The translations under genes were made by a program, and so were the position numbers. The notes under the pieces are model-generated. The model was given only the letters and a program-made list of their open reading frames with translations. It did no database searches and was not told the origin of the DNA. From Solicoccozyma terricola (Eukaryota; Basidiomycota; Tremellomycetes; Filobasidiales; Piskurozymaceae): a stretch of 64,000 bases of DNA. Below are positions 34,540-47,334 of the stretch, one piece after another (positions within the stretch are counted from its first letter, which is position 1; every line of letters starts with the position of its first letter). The stretch lies in contig BCLD01000008.1 in the NCBI GenBank assembly GCA_001600875.1, forward strand, positions 983,046 through 1,047,045. Reading direction: 5' to 3'.

Positions 34540-37081
34540 CTAAGGCTTGGCACGACCCGGGAATCGCGGATACATGCATGCTTCTCTGACAGTCCACAGA
34601 CCGCATATCCATGCGACCAGTCGCTCTGTAACATAAACAGCAGAATCAGTGGCTGGAAAGACGACCCTTCCGTCGATCGAGAGGACGGCTCACCAGTACC
34701 CATACCGTAACCTCCGTGCTCGGAGGTACCGTACACTCGCTGGTCCGTGAACCTGTGGGCACGGGGCGTTAGCGGGCGGGGCACGGGAGAGGGATCTTCG
34801 TATTTGCAAACCTACCAGTAGTAAGGATCAGGATTGATACCTTCCCTCTTGTAGCCCTCCATCAACTCGTCCACATCGGATATACGCATCGATCCGCCAA
34901 CGACTTCTCCCACGTTCGGGGCCAAGATATCCACACTCTCAGTGTATTCCTCATCCCCAGCAATCGTCTTCATGTAGAAACTCTTGAGATGTTTCGGGAA
35001 TCCCCACAGCATGATCATCTCTCCGATCTCATCGGTCATTCGCCTTTCGGCTGCCTCGGCGATATCATCTCCGAGCTGGTGATGACGCGGTGCGGAACCC
35101 TCCTCGTCGGGTTGGAAGAGGATATCTCGCTCGTTGAGCCACTTGATGGCGTCTTTGTAGTTCATTCGCTTGAAGGGACGGTTAGGAGCTTTGAAATCGG
35201 GGTTGAGTTGTTTGACGAGTGGCCCGGCGAGTGGGTCAGCGAGGACTGCGTCGATGGTCTCGCATATCTGGGAGATGGGAGAAAATATATGTCAGATCTT
35301 GGACCGTTTTCCGAATTGAGGAAAAAGCATGAGCCCCACTCACGATCGCTTCCAGATGCACGAGCAGGTCCTCAAAGTCGATGAACGCCAACTCGGCTTC
35401 CAAATGAGTGTACTCGGACAAATGTCTGTAGACGCAGGTCGGGGTGCAAAAGTCAGCCACCCACAGCTTTTGCATGTATCGATTCTTGTCACGTCGGCCA
35501 GCCACCTCACCTCCTCGTATGACTGTTCTCCGCTCGGAAACTCTCCTGTACACAGAAAACATCACCGAGACTTGGTAGCAACGTCTCGAGATACAATTGA
35601 CTACTTTGAGTCAAGTACGCCTCTTGTCCGTAGTAGTCGAATTTGAAAAGACTGGAACCGCCTTCGACGGACGTCTGAACGATACAAGGCGGGGTGACCT
35701 CCAAGATCGAATGCGCGGCGTACCGACCTCGGAATGCAGAGAGGAGAGCGGATCGGACTTTGAGGACATTGGCGGGAGTCTCGTTACGGAGATCGAGGTG
35801 ACGGAGGTTCTGTCGAACGGAGAGGTCGGATTCCTGGGTTGGGGAAGGAAAAGGTTTTGGATTAAGCTATGGCGGTCGTGTGAGGAGGAGGAGGATGGTA
35901 CTCGTCCCGGCACACACCTCGTTGAACAAAGTAGCGAACGAAGAGTCACCCTTTGGCGCCTTGCCGACCATCTTCCACCAATCAACAGCGAGTTCATGAC
36001 CACCTGGCGCGGTCTTACCCTCCGGTACTACCTTGAGGGTACCGACACACTCAATCGAACACTCTGTGACGAGATCAAGAGCGTCGAGAGTTTTCGCGCA
36101 GTCTCCGGAGAGAATAACTTGGAGGAAACCGGTACCATCTCGTAGGGAGATGAATGTCATGCCCTTTTGAGAACGGAGACGGTGGACCCAGCCAAAGACT
36201 CGAACTCGGCGATCGCGGAATGCAGTGAGGGCGTTGATTTTGCACTGTGTGGGGGGGGGGGGNNNNNNNNNNNNNNNNNNNNNNNNNNNNNNNNNNNNNN
36301 NNNNNNNNNNNNNNNNNNNNNNNNNNNNNNNNNNNNNNNNNNNNNNNNNNNNNNNNNNNNNNNNNNNNNNNNNNNNNNNNNNNNNNNNNNNNNNNNNNNN
36401 NNNNNNNNNNNNGGGAGTGCGTACGGCGGCTCAGCGAGAGGGGAAAAGTCGATGCCACTTCTTCACCTACCTTCGGGGCCTTCCCCTCACTGACATCCTC
36501 CTTCAATACGATTTTCGCCGCATCCTCCCTCTTCTTCACCTCCCTCGCCTCCTTCTCCTTCTCCTCCTTCAATCGTGTCTCCTTGTTCTCTTCCTCCTTT
36601 TTCAACTTTTTCCAATGACCTTCCAATCCTTTCTTTGCTCGTTTCAATCCCGCACCACTAATCGGAACCCATTCGTCGATTTCCGTAGAATCCGATTTGC
36701 GAACGAGGATGGATGTAGATGACGCGGTGTATTCGGATTGAGAGAGGGAGGTTTTGGAAATCAAGTATGTGAGTACGGTTGCGTATGGGGAGGTGATGGA
36801 TCCGTTGCCTTCTGTATCGCTACCTGCCTTTTCATCGATGTAGACGGCGTCTGGCGGGAGGGGGAGGGGGAGGGGGAGGGGGGGGGTTAGGAGGACAAGC
36901 CATGTTAAGTAGTTCAAATTACTCCCCAAAAAAAAGAAAAATCGCACCAACCTGCTGATGGACCTTGACCGTTTCCTGCTGAACCGGTAGATACATTGAC
37001 TACCTCAGCGACCTTGCTTGCTAATGCGGACACCGTGTCCTTGGTTTGGTCCACGAGGGACGAGGTGGTGGAGCCAGCCAT
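34540..37081 (-). CDS. DED81: Asparaginyl-tRNA synthetase, cytosolic
   Basis: Class IIb aminoacyl-tRNA synthetase charging tRNA-Asn. The start MAGSTTSSLVDQTKDTVSAL leads to a lineage-specific N-terminal region and a Lys/Glu-rich helix. The OB-fold anticodon domain has RRVRVFGWVHRLRSQKGMTF and SLRDGTGFLQVIL. The catalytic core shows EVTPPCIVQTSVEGGSSLFK, motif 2 (FRAENSHTRRHLSEYTHLEA), EVVGGSMRISD and PDPYYW spliced to FTDQRVYGTSEHGGYGMG. Motif 3 continues as ERLVAW after the last intron, and the end is PRFPGRAKP. About eight exons are needed. The assembly gap at 36263-36412 falls in the intron before the OB fold, so no coding sequence need be missing. Two introns carry sense-strand C tracts next to their acceptors. 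Confidence 0.93.
36263..36412. other. Assembly gap of 150 N
   Basis: The gap is preceded by a 12-base G run at 36251-36262 (C on the sense strand of AsnRS) and lies within an AsnRS intron. An unresolved poly-C tract is the likely cause of the break. Confidence 0.9.
36855..36887 (-). repeat. C-rich tract before an AsnRS acceptor site
   Basis: On the sense strand, blocks of five to nine C separated by single T lead directly into CGCCAG, the acceptor of the first intron. Confidence 0.8.
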
Positions 37082-38077
37082 GTGTAAAAAGTTCAAGGGG
37101 CGGGCGTGGTCAACGAGGCCGGGAATGGGAATGGGTATTTTTTTGGGGGGTTGCAAAAGCTTCTCTGGAATGGCTGATGTTCGACTCTAGATGACGACAA
37201 AGGGTGTTTGAGCCGAGACGACGCTGAGGACTGTTCTGAGTTGTGACTGTGGAAGGATGTGGTTGAGCGAGTCAAGTTGTTGGTCCAGGGAGGGGGGTTC
37301 GATGAAATACAAGTCACGTGCATCTAGGAGGGCGGAGAGATGGAGAGATGGAGATGGAGATGGAGATGAGCACAGGGCAATCGCAACAAGTAGCAGGGCA
37401 ATGGCAAGGCAGAGCATACGTTGTGCATTCGTATCGCACTCTGACTGGTCAGCTACATCGAGTCATCCATATCCCATGTTCCCTGGTAGTGCACAGACAT
37501 TTCACCGCGATCCGAATCGATACCACTGAGCCAGCCACCGGTCTACCGCATGGCTGTGGGAGGAGCGGAGGGGAGACCCAGATGCCACAGATGCCACAGA
37601 TGCCACAGAGGCCACAGAGGCCACAGAGGCCACAGAGACCACAGAGACCACAGAGACCACATTCGCCACATTCCAGTCCGTCATGACCCTGCTCACCCTC
37701 TATCGCACCCTGCTCTCGCTTGCTCACTCACCGTCGACCATCGGTCCAGCTTGGCAATCGCGACTCGCGCGTTACGCCAGAATGGCCCAACCCGATGCAA
37801 CTTTTGGGCTCTGCTTTCGAACGGTGACAGTCATTGTCGTCCTGTATATATCTGCATATCATGAGGGAGCACTCGCAGACACCGTCGATTCGCTATATTA
37901 GTGCTGCAGATCAGCTGGACAGTTGCGCCAACTAGACCACCCACCCACCCTCCCCGACAGTCATTTATTTGATTCTCTCCAAAAAAACTCCATCAACCGC
38001 CCGAGTTGGCGCTGGGAGATCGGACCATCATTCGATACGAACATTGCCATTCCGATCCGCCCTACGACCCAAGAAAA
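37082..38077. other. Divergent intergenic region with minisatellites
   Basis: About 1 kb between AsnRS (minus) and the MFS transporter (plus). It contains a (GAGATG)n patch near 37338-37367 and the 9-bp array at 37581-37661. A minus-strand frame at 37187-37417 begins with a hydrophobic, signal-like stretch (MLCLAIALLLVAIALC) but has no further support, so I do not call it a gene. Confidence 0.5.
37581..37661. repeat. 9-bp minisatellite, nine units in three sets of three
   Basis: Exactly three GATGCCACA, then three GAGGCCACA, then three GAGACCACA. Each set differs from the next by one base. Translated, it gives Pro-Gln-Met/Arg on one strand and Cys-Gly-Leu/Ile on the other, but no gene is supported here. 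Confidence 0.95.
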
Positions 38078-40500
38078 ATGGAGTCAACAAGTCCTCCAAA
38101 CGATGTACACGAAGAAAAACAAGCGCAAAACGCTGACCGGGATGTAGAACACCCTCCTACCACCGACACCGCCGAATCTCCCTCATTAGAAAATTCAAAA
38201 GATCTAAATCGACGTCGTAGCTTTGTTGATATCTGTACGTTCGGTGTCATTGCTGATCCGTGGAGACAGAAACCATGGGGTGCACGGGTGAGTGTGATTT
38301 TGCACGATCCTCTTTTTCAAGGCCATTTAATGAATCGTAGTTTGGATTGTTATATGTCGTAGTGGCGGTCATCACCGACCTTCCTCACGTCAGGTGAGGG
38401 TTCACCGCACACTAAATACTTGTGCAGTCAATCTTTATCCTGATCAACCGGTTATACATCTTGCAGTCGTTACCATCGGTATCTTTACGGATCTTTTGAC
38501 CTATGTGAGTGTCTGTTCAGCCTGTGTCCTCTCCCATCTCCGAACACACTGACACCCCCGACTCCATTTTGCTCCGTTGCATTCCTGTCACAGACCGTAG
38601 TTGTACCGGTCCTACCATATCGTAAGCGTCGTACCTGGATACGTCGTTTGCAACACACACGCAGTAGACTTATTCTGCTTTCCCATCCTTGACCGTTAAC
38701 AGGCCTACAAGCGCTCGGTTACACCAACATCTCCTCTTACACTTCAATCCTCCTCATCTGTTATTCCGGAGGTCTCGCTGTGGCAACGCCACCCATAGCA
38801 TACTACTTCTTCCAGTACGTTAGATCTGGTACCCGATGCTGGCCCCTCGCGGTCCTCCATTCGGGGTTGTGTGCTGACGAGCCCCCCCCCCCACATTGCA
38901 GACACCCATACCGACGTGGACCTCTACTATTCGGTCTCGTCGTCCTACAACTCTCCCTCGTACTCTTCATGCTCGCCACGCCGTTCTGGGCGATGTGCAT
39001 ATCAAGGGTGTTGCAAGGCGCTGCCAGTGCTCTCGTTTGGAATCTAGGCATGGTCGTCATCTGTGAAAACACTCCACACGAGCATGTCGGTCGGAATCTC
39101 GGTTGGGCGCTAGGTGGTGTATCATTGGGCTCAACGGTCGGTCCGTTGTGTGGAGGGTTGCTGTACGATCATGTCGGATGGCACGCACCTTTCATATTCT
39201 GCATCGTAATCTGTGCATTCGATTTTGTGGCGAGGCTGCTTCTCGTCGAGAGGAGGGAGGTCGTCCGTTGGGGAATCGGAGTGGGAGAAGATCTACGTGC
39301 GGTAGACGAGCTAGCACCTCCTCCATCTCCGGTGGTCGCATCAAGCAGTGATAATAATGCTGCAAAACCGTTGGAGTCTAGGGAGAAGGCTGCATTAGAG
39401 ACTCTCGCAGGACCTGCTGCTCACCCTCCGCCAACACTAATTCCACTGGAGCAAGCGGATACCTCGTCGACTGCGGTGGAAACCTCGATGCACCACTCTT
39501 TGCAAATCTCTCACACCAACCGATCCAGTACCATAAAGAAGAAACCGCTCACTCCCATCGCCGTCATCGTCAAGATGTGTTCCTCCCCACGAGCCGTGAC
39601 TGGCTTCTCCCTTTGTTTCATATACGGTCTTATTCTGGGAAGTGAAGATCCAACGTGAGTGGTGCGGGTGGGGTGTCTTTCGGTGGTACCAATAGCGGGC
39701 TGACCTGTTCTCTCCTTGGACGACAGCATCACCCTTCGTGTCCAAAGCGTTTGGAACAGGTCTTCGCAGTTTGTTGGCATCATGTATCTCATCGTTTCGG
39801 TTCCTACCTTCTGTAGTGGGTACCCGCCTTATCCCCCTCGTCGAGGTCCGGTTGTTAATCCTTCTCCTACCCTTTCCAGTCGGACCTATTGCTGGCGCAT
39901 TGGCAGATCGATATGGGGCTGAAACTCTTGTACCAGCTGCGCTTCTCCTTGCTTTACCTTGGCAACCACTCCTCAGTCTCAAATCGTCTCTCCCTGCGTT
40001 CATCGCTTTCTTCGCCCTGTCCAACGCCCTGTCCTCTGCATTCATGACACCTGTCGGCCGGGAGTTGGCGGTGGCTTCCAAGGATCAAGAGGGGATCGGG
40101 GAGATACGTGAGTAGCCGAAATCGTGAGGGCGTCGTCTGTTACTGCGTATTGATCGATCTCCCCACAGACCATTTTGGAGCTTTCAACATGGCGTTTGCG
40201 GTTTGTGAGTTGAGGGGCAAGCTCCGTCATGTGCTTGCTAGTTCGGAAGCTGACTAGTCGCTTTTGCACCACCTAGCCACATGCATTGGGCCCATCTTCG
40301 GCGGTCAGATATACGATCGGCTCAGCAACGGGTGGACTATCTTGTGCTGGATATGGTTCGCACTACTCCTCGTCGTCATCCCTCTGGCATTATGGTACAC
40401 TGGCGAACGGCCGCTTGGGAAGCGATTATATTATCGGATGAGAAAACGGGGAGGTATCGAGGCAGGACATGAGATGGAGGAACCACGGACAGGACGATGA
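38078..40500 (+). CDS. MFS transporter, DHA1 / vesicular amine transporter-like
   Basis: Twelve-helix drug:H+ antiporter-type transporter. After a polar N-terminus (MESTSPPNDVHEEKQAQ), helix 1 is HLAVVTIGIFTDLLTYTVVV, followed by PVLPYRLQALGYTNISSYTS. Helices 2 to 6 include LLICYSGGLAVATPPIAYYF, then RRGPLLFGLVVLQLSLVLFM, the family motif SRVLQGAASALVWNLGMVVI, and GWALGGVSLGSTVGPLCGGL with the antiporter motif C. A long polar central loop separates the halves. The second half shows GPIAGALADRYGAE, MTPVGRELAVASKD and STCIGPIFGGQIYDRLSNGW. The basic tail ends at 40500. About nine exons are used; one intron contains an 11-base C tract 7 bases before its acceptor AG. The substrate is unknown. Confidence 0.88.
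38882..38892 (+). repeat. C tract in an MFS intron
   Basis: Eleven C immediately before ACATTGCAG, the intron acceptor. Confidence 0.8.
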
Positions 40501-40695
40501 GACCACCTGTGTATTCGATAGACGCTGTAACGGGCCCCTTCGACGACTCTGTGATATAGATGGTGTCCACGGTATCCCTTGCTCGCCACTCGCCACTCGC
40601 CACGCCACGTCATTTATTATTATTATCATGTTTCAGATTTGATAAGCAGCACCATTCGAGTCGCATGCTGGATGGGCAACTTGTGTGCGCAGACA

Positions 40696-40720
40696 TCACC
40701 ACCACCACCACCACCACCAC
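40696..40720. repeat. (CAC)n repeat just before the FIP1 start
   Basis: About eight CAC/ACC units ending 11 bases upstream of the FIP1 ATG, hence in its likely 5' leader. Confidence 0.8.
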
Positions 40721-40730
40721 TCACCACAAC

Positions 40731-43476
40731 ATGGATGTCGACGACGAAGATGCGTATCTGTATGGCGACGACGATGCGCCAGAATCAAAACCACAGGTGC
40801 CACAGACGGAAGATCAGACAAAGACAGGTAAGCGGGACGGATGTCGGTGGTGTTCCGCAAACGCATGTCTCTGACATGTCGGAACCTCTGACTGCAGCTG
40901 AACAAAACGCCCTAGACGCGGCAATAGCAGCGTGGGTACGGGTGTGCTTTTCTCGAGTACTGTCGCTAAACACCACTCCCACCCTTTCCCAGTACGCTGC
41001 AACAATATGGTGAATCCTCCGAATCAATACAAGCAGCACTAGCTTCCCGCGAGGATGATTCCAACGGCGGCGTCAACAACGGACAGAATGAGGAAGAGGA
41101 CGGCGAGGTGGAACGAGAGGACGATAGTGACGACGATGATCTGGACATCGTCACCGTTGCACCCCAACGATCGGTCGACTTCCGGTAAGGGCCAGCCAGG
41201 TCAAGTCGATGTTTGGATAAACCGGCTGAAGCCTGCTTGTCACCACCCAGAAACCCGTCTGCCGCTCGTCCTTCGGGACCTGGAGCTATGTTCCTCTCTG
41301 GCATGGGTCTTACACATCAAATGCTGCCTCCAAAAGGTGAGACTCGTGGTGTTGGATATCGACTTGGCACCCGCTGACGTCGTTCGATCTACCTTCCAGC
41401 CACCCGTCTACCTACACCCTCCACCACGCAACCTACCTCTCTCGTCTCTACGACAGCTGCACCTGTTCCACCTCAGACTACACTCACTCAACCTCAAGTA
41501 GCAGACCGTCCGCCGTCGGCAACTGAAACCGCCCCCGAAGTCAATGGCGATGGCATACCTTCCGGCTCACAACCGCAGCCTTCCTCCGATTTGCCCATCC
41601 CTCGAGCTCCTGAGAATTACCCGAAAGTGGATTACCTCGCTCCTCCGCTTATGCAGGATGGCCAGTCAGTTTACGAGTACGATCTAGCCGTAATGGATGG
41701 GTCCGGTCAACCGTGGAGAAGACCGGGAAGTGATTTGTCTAGGTGGTTCAACTATGGGTTCGATGAAGTAACTTGGGTCAAGTATTGCGAGTATAGGAGA
41801 GACATGAGTAAAGGGAGGGAAGGATTGGTGAGTTGAGGGCTTGACACTACATTCGAGGGCACCTAGCATTTCGCTGACGACCAATCGCTCGTACTCCCAG
41901 ATGAACCTTCAACCTGGAATGCCACTCCCCGCCGAGATTGCACAACTGATGCACATGCCAGAACCGACGCAGCAAGCTCCACCCGTCGATGCAATGCAAC
42001 AGATGCAACAGATGATGATGCAACAGATGATGCAAAATCAACCGGGTATGCAATTCCCTGGGATGAACGGGTTCAATTCCGAGATGATGGGGATGATGGG
42101 TGGGATGGGAATGCCAATGCAGGGTATGATGGGAATGGGTGGTGGGACGCCGGGGGCGAGAGGTGAGTGTGATGATGAAGATTTGTTCGCGGGATCTGAC
42201 CAATGTGCTGACAAACTTTGGCCACAGGGAACATGAATATCAATGCGCCAGGAGAGAACGCAGACAGCCAATCACACGGAGAGGATATGCCAATGGAAGA
42301 TGGCATGGTACCAGTGAGTATCCTCGGAACGTCGCGTCGACCTGTTCAATATCGGCTTACCCTTCTATTCAAGAACCAGCCCGACTTTCAAAACTTCCCA
42401 CCCCTACCTTCGCAAGGAAATTTCCCTGGTCCTCAGTTCGCCGGTCAACCTGGCAACTTTGGAGGAGGTTTCCGAGGTAATATGCGTGGTCGAGGGATGG
42501 GTCCGGCTGGACCTGGTGCTATGCGTGGTGGGATGGCGTTCAGAGGTCGTGGTGGTATGGGTGAGTAGTAGCCGCCTGTGCTGTTCACACTTTTGATGCG
42601 TGCGCTGACGCCTACCCTCCCCAGTCGCTCCAACCGGTCCACGCAATCCCAATGTCAACGCCATTCCCACCGGCCCAAAAGCGGGACGCATTCGCGATCG
42701 CGACCGCGCTGCTGCCGAATCGACCGAGCTGGACTATGGAGGCGGCGAGACTACACCCACTCCGGGCCGATCTGGTTCGGCGGGTGGTGTTGATCCTCGT
42801 GCGACGAGTCCTGCCCGTAGGGTTCGAAGAGGTTCGCCTGACGTCAAGAGAGAGACGGAGGGGAGCCTGGATCGCGAGGATCGCGAGGAGAGGTCATCGT
42901 CTATCGCTGTCAGTGAGAGGAAGGAGGAGGATGCCAAGTCGGACGCCGCCGGAGCGAGTCCAGAGAAGTCTGCCGAAATGCGAATCAAGGGCAAGTCGAG
43001 GGACGAGGACGGGGAGAAGGAGGGTTCTACTAGTGGGACTCGATCGAGAGATGAACGTGAACGCGATCGTGGTCGACGGGATCGTGAACGGACATCCCGC
43101 GTTGACCGCGAAAAGGACGACTCTACCTCTCGTCGTACATCACGAGACCGGGAGCGGGATCGATCTACTCGGGACAAACCCAGCGACCGCTCTGGTGGCC
43201 GGGAGAAACGGAGTTCTCGCCACGAGTCTGGACGGGAGAGGGAAAGGACGACACGATCCAAGGACGATGTTTCAGAGAGTGGGTCCACGGGTGGTCATCG
43301 GCGGGACGAGGGGAGGAGGTGAGTGCGGGTGACGAGACAGGGTATGGCATTTCCCCCGCCTGGTTGGCTGACCGTATGGCATGGTGCACGCACGCCTCTC
43401 TCGCAGCCGGAAGCGGAGTGCGTCTCCTGCTGCTGATGGGGAGGTGGTGAGGTCATCCAAGACGAGGAGACGGTGA
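40731..43476 (+). CDS. FIP1: Fip1, pre-mRNA polyadenylation factor subunit
   Basis: Subunit of the cleavage and polyadenylation factor that links poly(A) polymerase and RNA. The acidic N-terminus MDVDDEDAYLYGDDDAPES is typical of the family and is followed by more Asp/Glu-rich sequence. The conserved Fip1 motif occurs in one exon: DLAVMDGSGQPWRRPGSDLS followed by RWFNYGFDEVTWVKYCEYRR. Downstream comes a Met/Gln-rich stretch (repeated MQQMM), then a Gly/Arg-rich RGG-like segment (RGNMRGRGMGPAGPGAMRG). The C-terminus is long and Arg/Asp/Glu/Ser-rich (RSRDERERDRGRRDRERTSR and similar), like the RNA-binding tail of animal FIP1L1. The last exon starts after an intron at about 43320 and ends with KTRRR. 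Nine or so exons. Nuclear location is expected. Confidence 0.92.
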
Positions 43477-43743
43477 TATGTCGCTGTAGCTGTAGCTGTA
43501 GTCGACCCCGACCCCGTCCCTCCCCCGGCGTTTGTAGCCCGCAGCCCGTGATTCGATAGCAGCATGACCACCTCACAGCGTAGCTCGTATGGATGCCCAC
43601 ACCACATGTAATCGACGAACGACGACGACGACCAGGGCTGCAGCGGACACCACCTTGAAACACAGTAGAGTCGCACCAACCCCGGTTTACCATCCAACAA
43701 TCTCCGTCATCCCACCGTACGCTCTCACTACACCGTCTACACG
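43477..43743. other. Tandem-gene spacer
   Basis: Promoter region of the AP-3 gene, with a short GCTGTA repeat near 43483-43500. Nothing else seen. Confidence 0.45.
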
Positions 43744-46700
43744 ATGTGGGAACGAAGTCTTCAGGATCTCATTCGAGGTCTTCGTTCGCACAAGACATCC
43801 TCCAAACTGGAGTTGGATGCGTTCATCGAAGAAGCTCTCAAGGAGATCAGGGTGGAGCTCAAGGGAAATGACATGGAGCTTAAAGCGGAGGGAGTCATGA
43901 AGATGTGTTATGTGCGTGCAAGCAAAGTGTTGGCTATCCGCAGCGTAGTCTCCAGCTCTGACTCGTATTCTTCCTCCTTCCAGCTCATGATGCTGTATCC
44001 CATTCCACCGCCACCATCGTTCGCATTCCATGTGGTGGAAGTCATGTCATCACCACGATATCACTTGAAACGTGAGTCGCGGGAACATCGTAGACGCTCG
44101 GACGAGATCATATGGTTAACCGTCCCGGTGGACCCATCCAGAACTTGGATACATTGCGGCACCAATGGCGTTTTCCTCCGAGACTGAAGAAGTAGTCCTA
44201 ACAGTGAATGGTATCCGCAAGGTGGGGAGTTACGCCTGCGTTCTTAATTTCCGTCAGCTAAAAGAAATACATTGTCAACCTATTCAGGATTTACTGTCTC
44301 CAAACGCATCCCTGCCACCACTCGCATTGGCTGGATTGTCAGACATCATCAACTCGTCTCTTGCACGAGAGGTTCATCAAGATGTCATCACTCTGTTATC
44401 TCATAGTCGGCCGCAAGTGAGTAGTGGGCGCAGCGAGGGGCAGGCTGGACGTCGCCAACGAATCTATCTGTTCACGCCAGGTCCGCAAACGAGCGGTCCT
44501 TGCAATCTTCAAGATCTGTGAAAAGTATCCTGACGCTCTTCATAGTGCATTCTCACGACTACGAGAGCGTCTGGAAGATGATGATCCAGGTGAGTTTGGT
44601 TTCTTCGGTTATTTTGCCCATCCAGCGTCCATAATGTCGATTCAACCATCTACCCAGGCGTCGTCTCTGCCACTGTCAACGTCATTTGCGAACTTTCACG
44701 ACGATCGAATCCGGCAAATTACTTGCCTTTGGCACCTCAGTTATTTGCAATTCTCACGACGAGTAGTAATAATTGGATGCTGATCAAAATTGTCAAATTG
44801 GTGAGTCCGATCGCATAGCCCTTTCTCCGACAACAACAACTGACCACCCCGTTTTCTAGTTTGCGACCCTCACACCGATCGAACCACGTCTCGTCCGCAA
44901 ACTCCTACCACCATTAACAAATCTAATATCTACCACACCGGCCATCTCTTTGCTCTACGAATGCGTTCGAACTTGCATAGTAGGGGGGATGCTTGATCAA
45001 TCCGAAGCCGGCGATGCGTTGGCGAAAGTATGTGTTGAAAAGTTGAGCACGTTTCTTAGTGACGAGGATCAGAATCGTGAGTTTGGCTTCAAGTCACCCG
45101 AAGAGAAGGTCCGTTCTTGACTCTTGCCACAGTCAAATACATTGCGCTACTGGCTATGGTCAAGATCGTGCCGTCCCACCCGCACCTCGTAGTGGACTAC
45201 CAGGATGAGATTCTACAAAGTGTGGATGATGCCGACGTCTCAATTCGTATGAGAGCGCTCGAATTGACATCTGCAATGGTGAGCATGTGGTTGGACAAAG
45301 GTTTGTTCTCCGGCCTCTGCCAACTTGCCGTCGTCGTTCCTCTCCTCAGGTCAATCCACATAATGTTCGAGAGATTGTGACTCAATTGCTTTCCCATCTC
45401 GTACCTCCGACTACCGCCGCCCCTGCACTGCCCAGCGCCATCTCCTCGTTGCAAACGCGAACTGACGGCGAATCATTGCCCGGTATAACCTCCTCTCCTG
45501 CCTCGGTCGTAGTTTCTCCAGCATATCGCCTCGAAGTCGTCCGGAGGATACTACAAATCACCTCGCTGGACACGTATGCTAATATCACGGATTTCGAGTG
45601 GTACATGTCCGTTCTCATAGACTTGACGTATGTTTCCAACGTCGATGTTGGCCAGCAAATCAGCGATATCATCTTGGATGTCGTTGCGAGAGTGAGAAGC
45701 GTGCGAAAGATGGCAGTGGCACTGTCGGCCAGGTTGTTGGAGGACACGTCGTTCTTGGACAACTTGGGAGAGGAGGCATACTGTGCAGAGGTGCTGTATG
45801 CGGCCGCATGGGTTTGTGGCGAATACAGCAGGTGAGTCATGGCAACGAAAAATTGGAAGAATCAAGGGCAAACATGATCATCCCTCCCAGTAACCTCTAC
45901 GACCCGAAGGCAACTATATCCAGCCTTTTCCAGCCAGCCACCCACAAGCTTTCACCTCGAACCATCGCTGTGTATATCAGCTCGGCGACAAAGATTTTTG
46001 GGACGTGGGCGGCCAGCGTCTCGGAGAGTTGGAGTGCAGAGGCCCATGCGGATGTGAAAGCCGTTGTGAAGACGGCTGTCGATGCACTGTTGTCTCTCGG
46101 AGATGGGATGGAGCTCGAGGTGCAGGAAAGGGTGAGTGGGGGGCGCGGAGGCTGTGAATGCTGCGAGTCTGATCACCCGCCGTTCAGTCCGCCAACTCCC
46201 TCCAACTATTCCGATTCGTTCAAGCGGATCTTGAGGCTCATCAGCCACCGACCCGCGAAGCTTCTATCCCAGAAATGCCCAACGGGTTCCGCAATGACAC
46301 CGCCGACGAACCATCATACCCCAAGTCCCTGTTCCTCATCAAGCCCTTGTTTTCTGGCTACGAGATGAATCCAGTCGGCTACAGAGCGCAGGAGAGTGTC
46401 AAGGTACCAGATGGCCTCGATCTTGGTGCAGTACTTGTTCCACAAGCCTTTACCGTCGGTGCCGAGGACGAGGATGACGCGGGGGCACTTACCAGTGAGG
46501 ACGAGGTGAATTTGGGTGAGGGTGGTGGCAAGGGTATGGAGGAGTTGCGGAGGGTCTTGCGAGCAACGGAAGGTAAGGCCAAGAAGAAGAAGTTGAAGAA
46601 GGACGGCGTGGAAGAGACCCCAGAAGAGCGATTGGCGGTGAGTGTCTAGCCACCCTGCAGTGGTCCGCCGCTGAATAACAATTCCCGGACACAGCGCAAG

Positions 46701-47230
46701 GCAGCTCGGCGAGCCAAGAGAAAAGGTGACCCATATTACCTTGATGCCAAGGACGACAACGACATCGACTCCATTCCCATCGTAAAGCTGGAGCTTGATG
46801 ACGGTGCGTGTCCGGCTATTGATCCATATCTTGCGTTTTCTGATTTATCTGCGCATAAGCAGAGCCGTCGACGAGTGCATTGCTATCTTCACGCAGCGGG
46901 AAGCGAAACAAGACAACATCTCCACTGCTTGTGCCAGATATCGACCGGCAAGGCGAGATGCCTGAAGGATCACCTGCCACTGTTACGCAAGTCCATCAAT
47001 CAAAAGGCAAACAAAAGGCAACGAATGGGAACGAGGGGTTGCAGGGAATTGACCTCACGGGTTCCACAAACGGTCCCGTCCCCCCGATCTCTCACGGACG
47101 GTACGAAGAGTACAAGATGGACGACGAAGTGGCACCTGTGGGAACGGATCAACCGGCAGAGCAATCCGCCAAGATCGAGGTGGTAAAGGTAAAAAAGAAG
47201 AAGAAGAAACCTACGCCGATCGCAGGCTAG
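43744..47230 (+). CDS. APL5: AP-3 adaptor complex delta subunit
   Basis: Large subunit of the AP-3 coat, which carries cargo from Golgi or endosome to vacuole. The start MWERSLQDLIRGLRSHKTSS is diagnostic. The adaptin trunk continues with FHVVEVMSSPRYHLK, the junction QLGYIAAPMAFSSETEEVVL, LTVNGIRK, then VRKRAVLAIFKICEKYPDAL, NWMLIKIVKLFATLTPIEPR and HPHLVVDYQDEILQSVDDAD. A delta-specific segment follows: RLEVVRRILQITSLDTYANI then TDFEWYMSVLIDLTYVSN. After the trunk, KSLFLIKPLFSGYEMNPVGY and an acidic hinge lead to RKAARRAKRKGDPYYLD, also typical of delta. The Lys-rich end KKKKKKPTPIAG stops at 47230. About thirteen exons were placed. It is convergent with beta-COP, with about 100 bases between stops. 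Confidence 0.92.
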
Positions 47231-47334
47231 GTGGCGGTTTCCCGTTGTAGTATCTAAGCACGCATTGTCATACTCGTTATTACAGCCTCGTAAGTCTACA
47301 AAATTCCCGCAACCAGATTCCCGACCCCTTGCGA

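Noticed and set aside
37581..37661. Possible CRISPR array
   Set aside because: 9-bp units with no spacers, in a eukaryotic genome; a minisatellite.
37449..37727. Cys-Gly-Leu/Ile repeat protein on the minus strand
   Set aside because: It is the translation of the 9-bp minisatellite; the flanks show no coding signal, splice support or signal peptide.
42978..43322. Separate Arg/Glu/Asp-rich protein
   Set aside because: It is the C-terminal tail of Fip1, continuous with the conserved motif exons.
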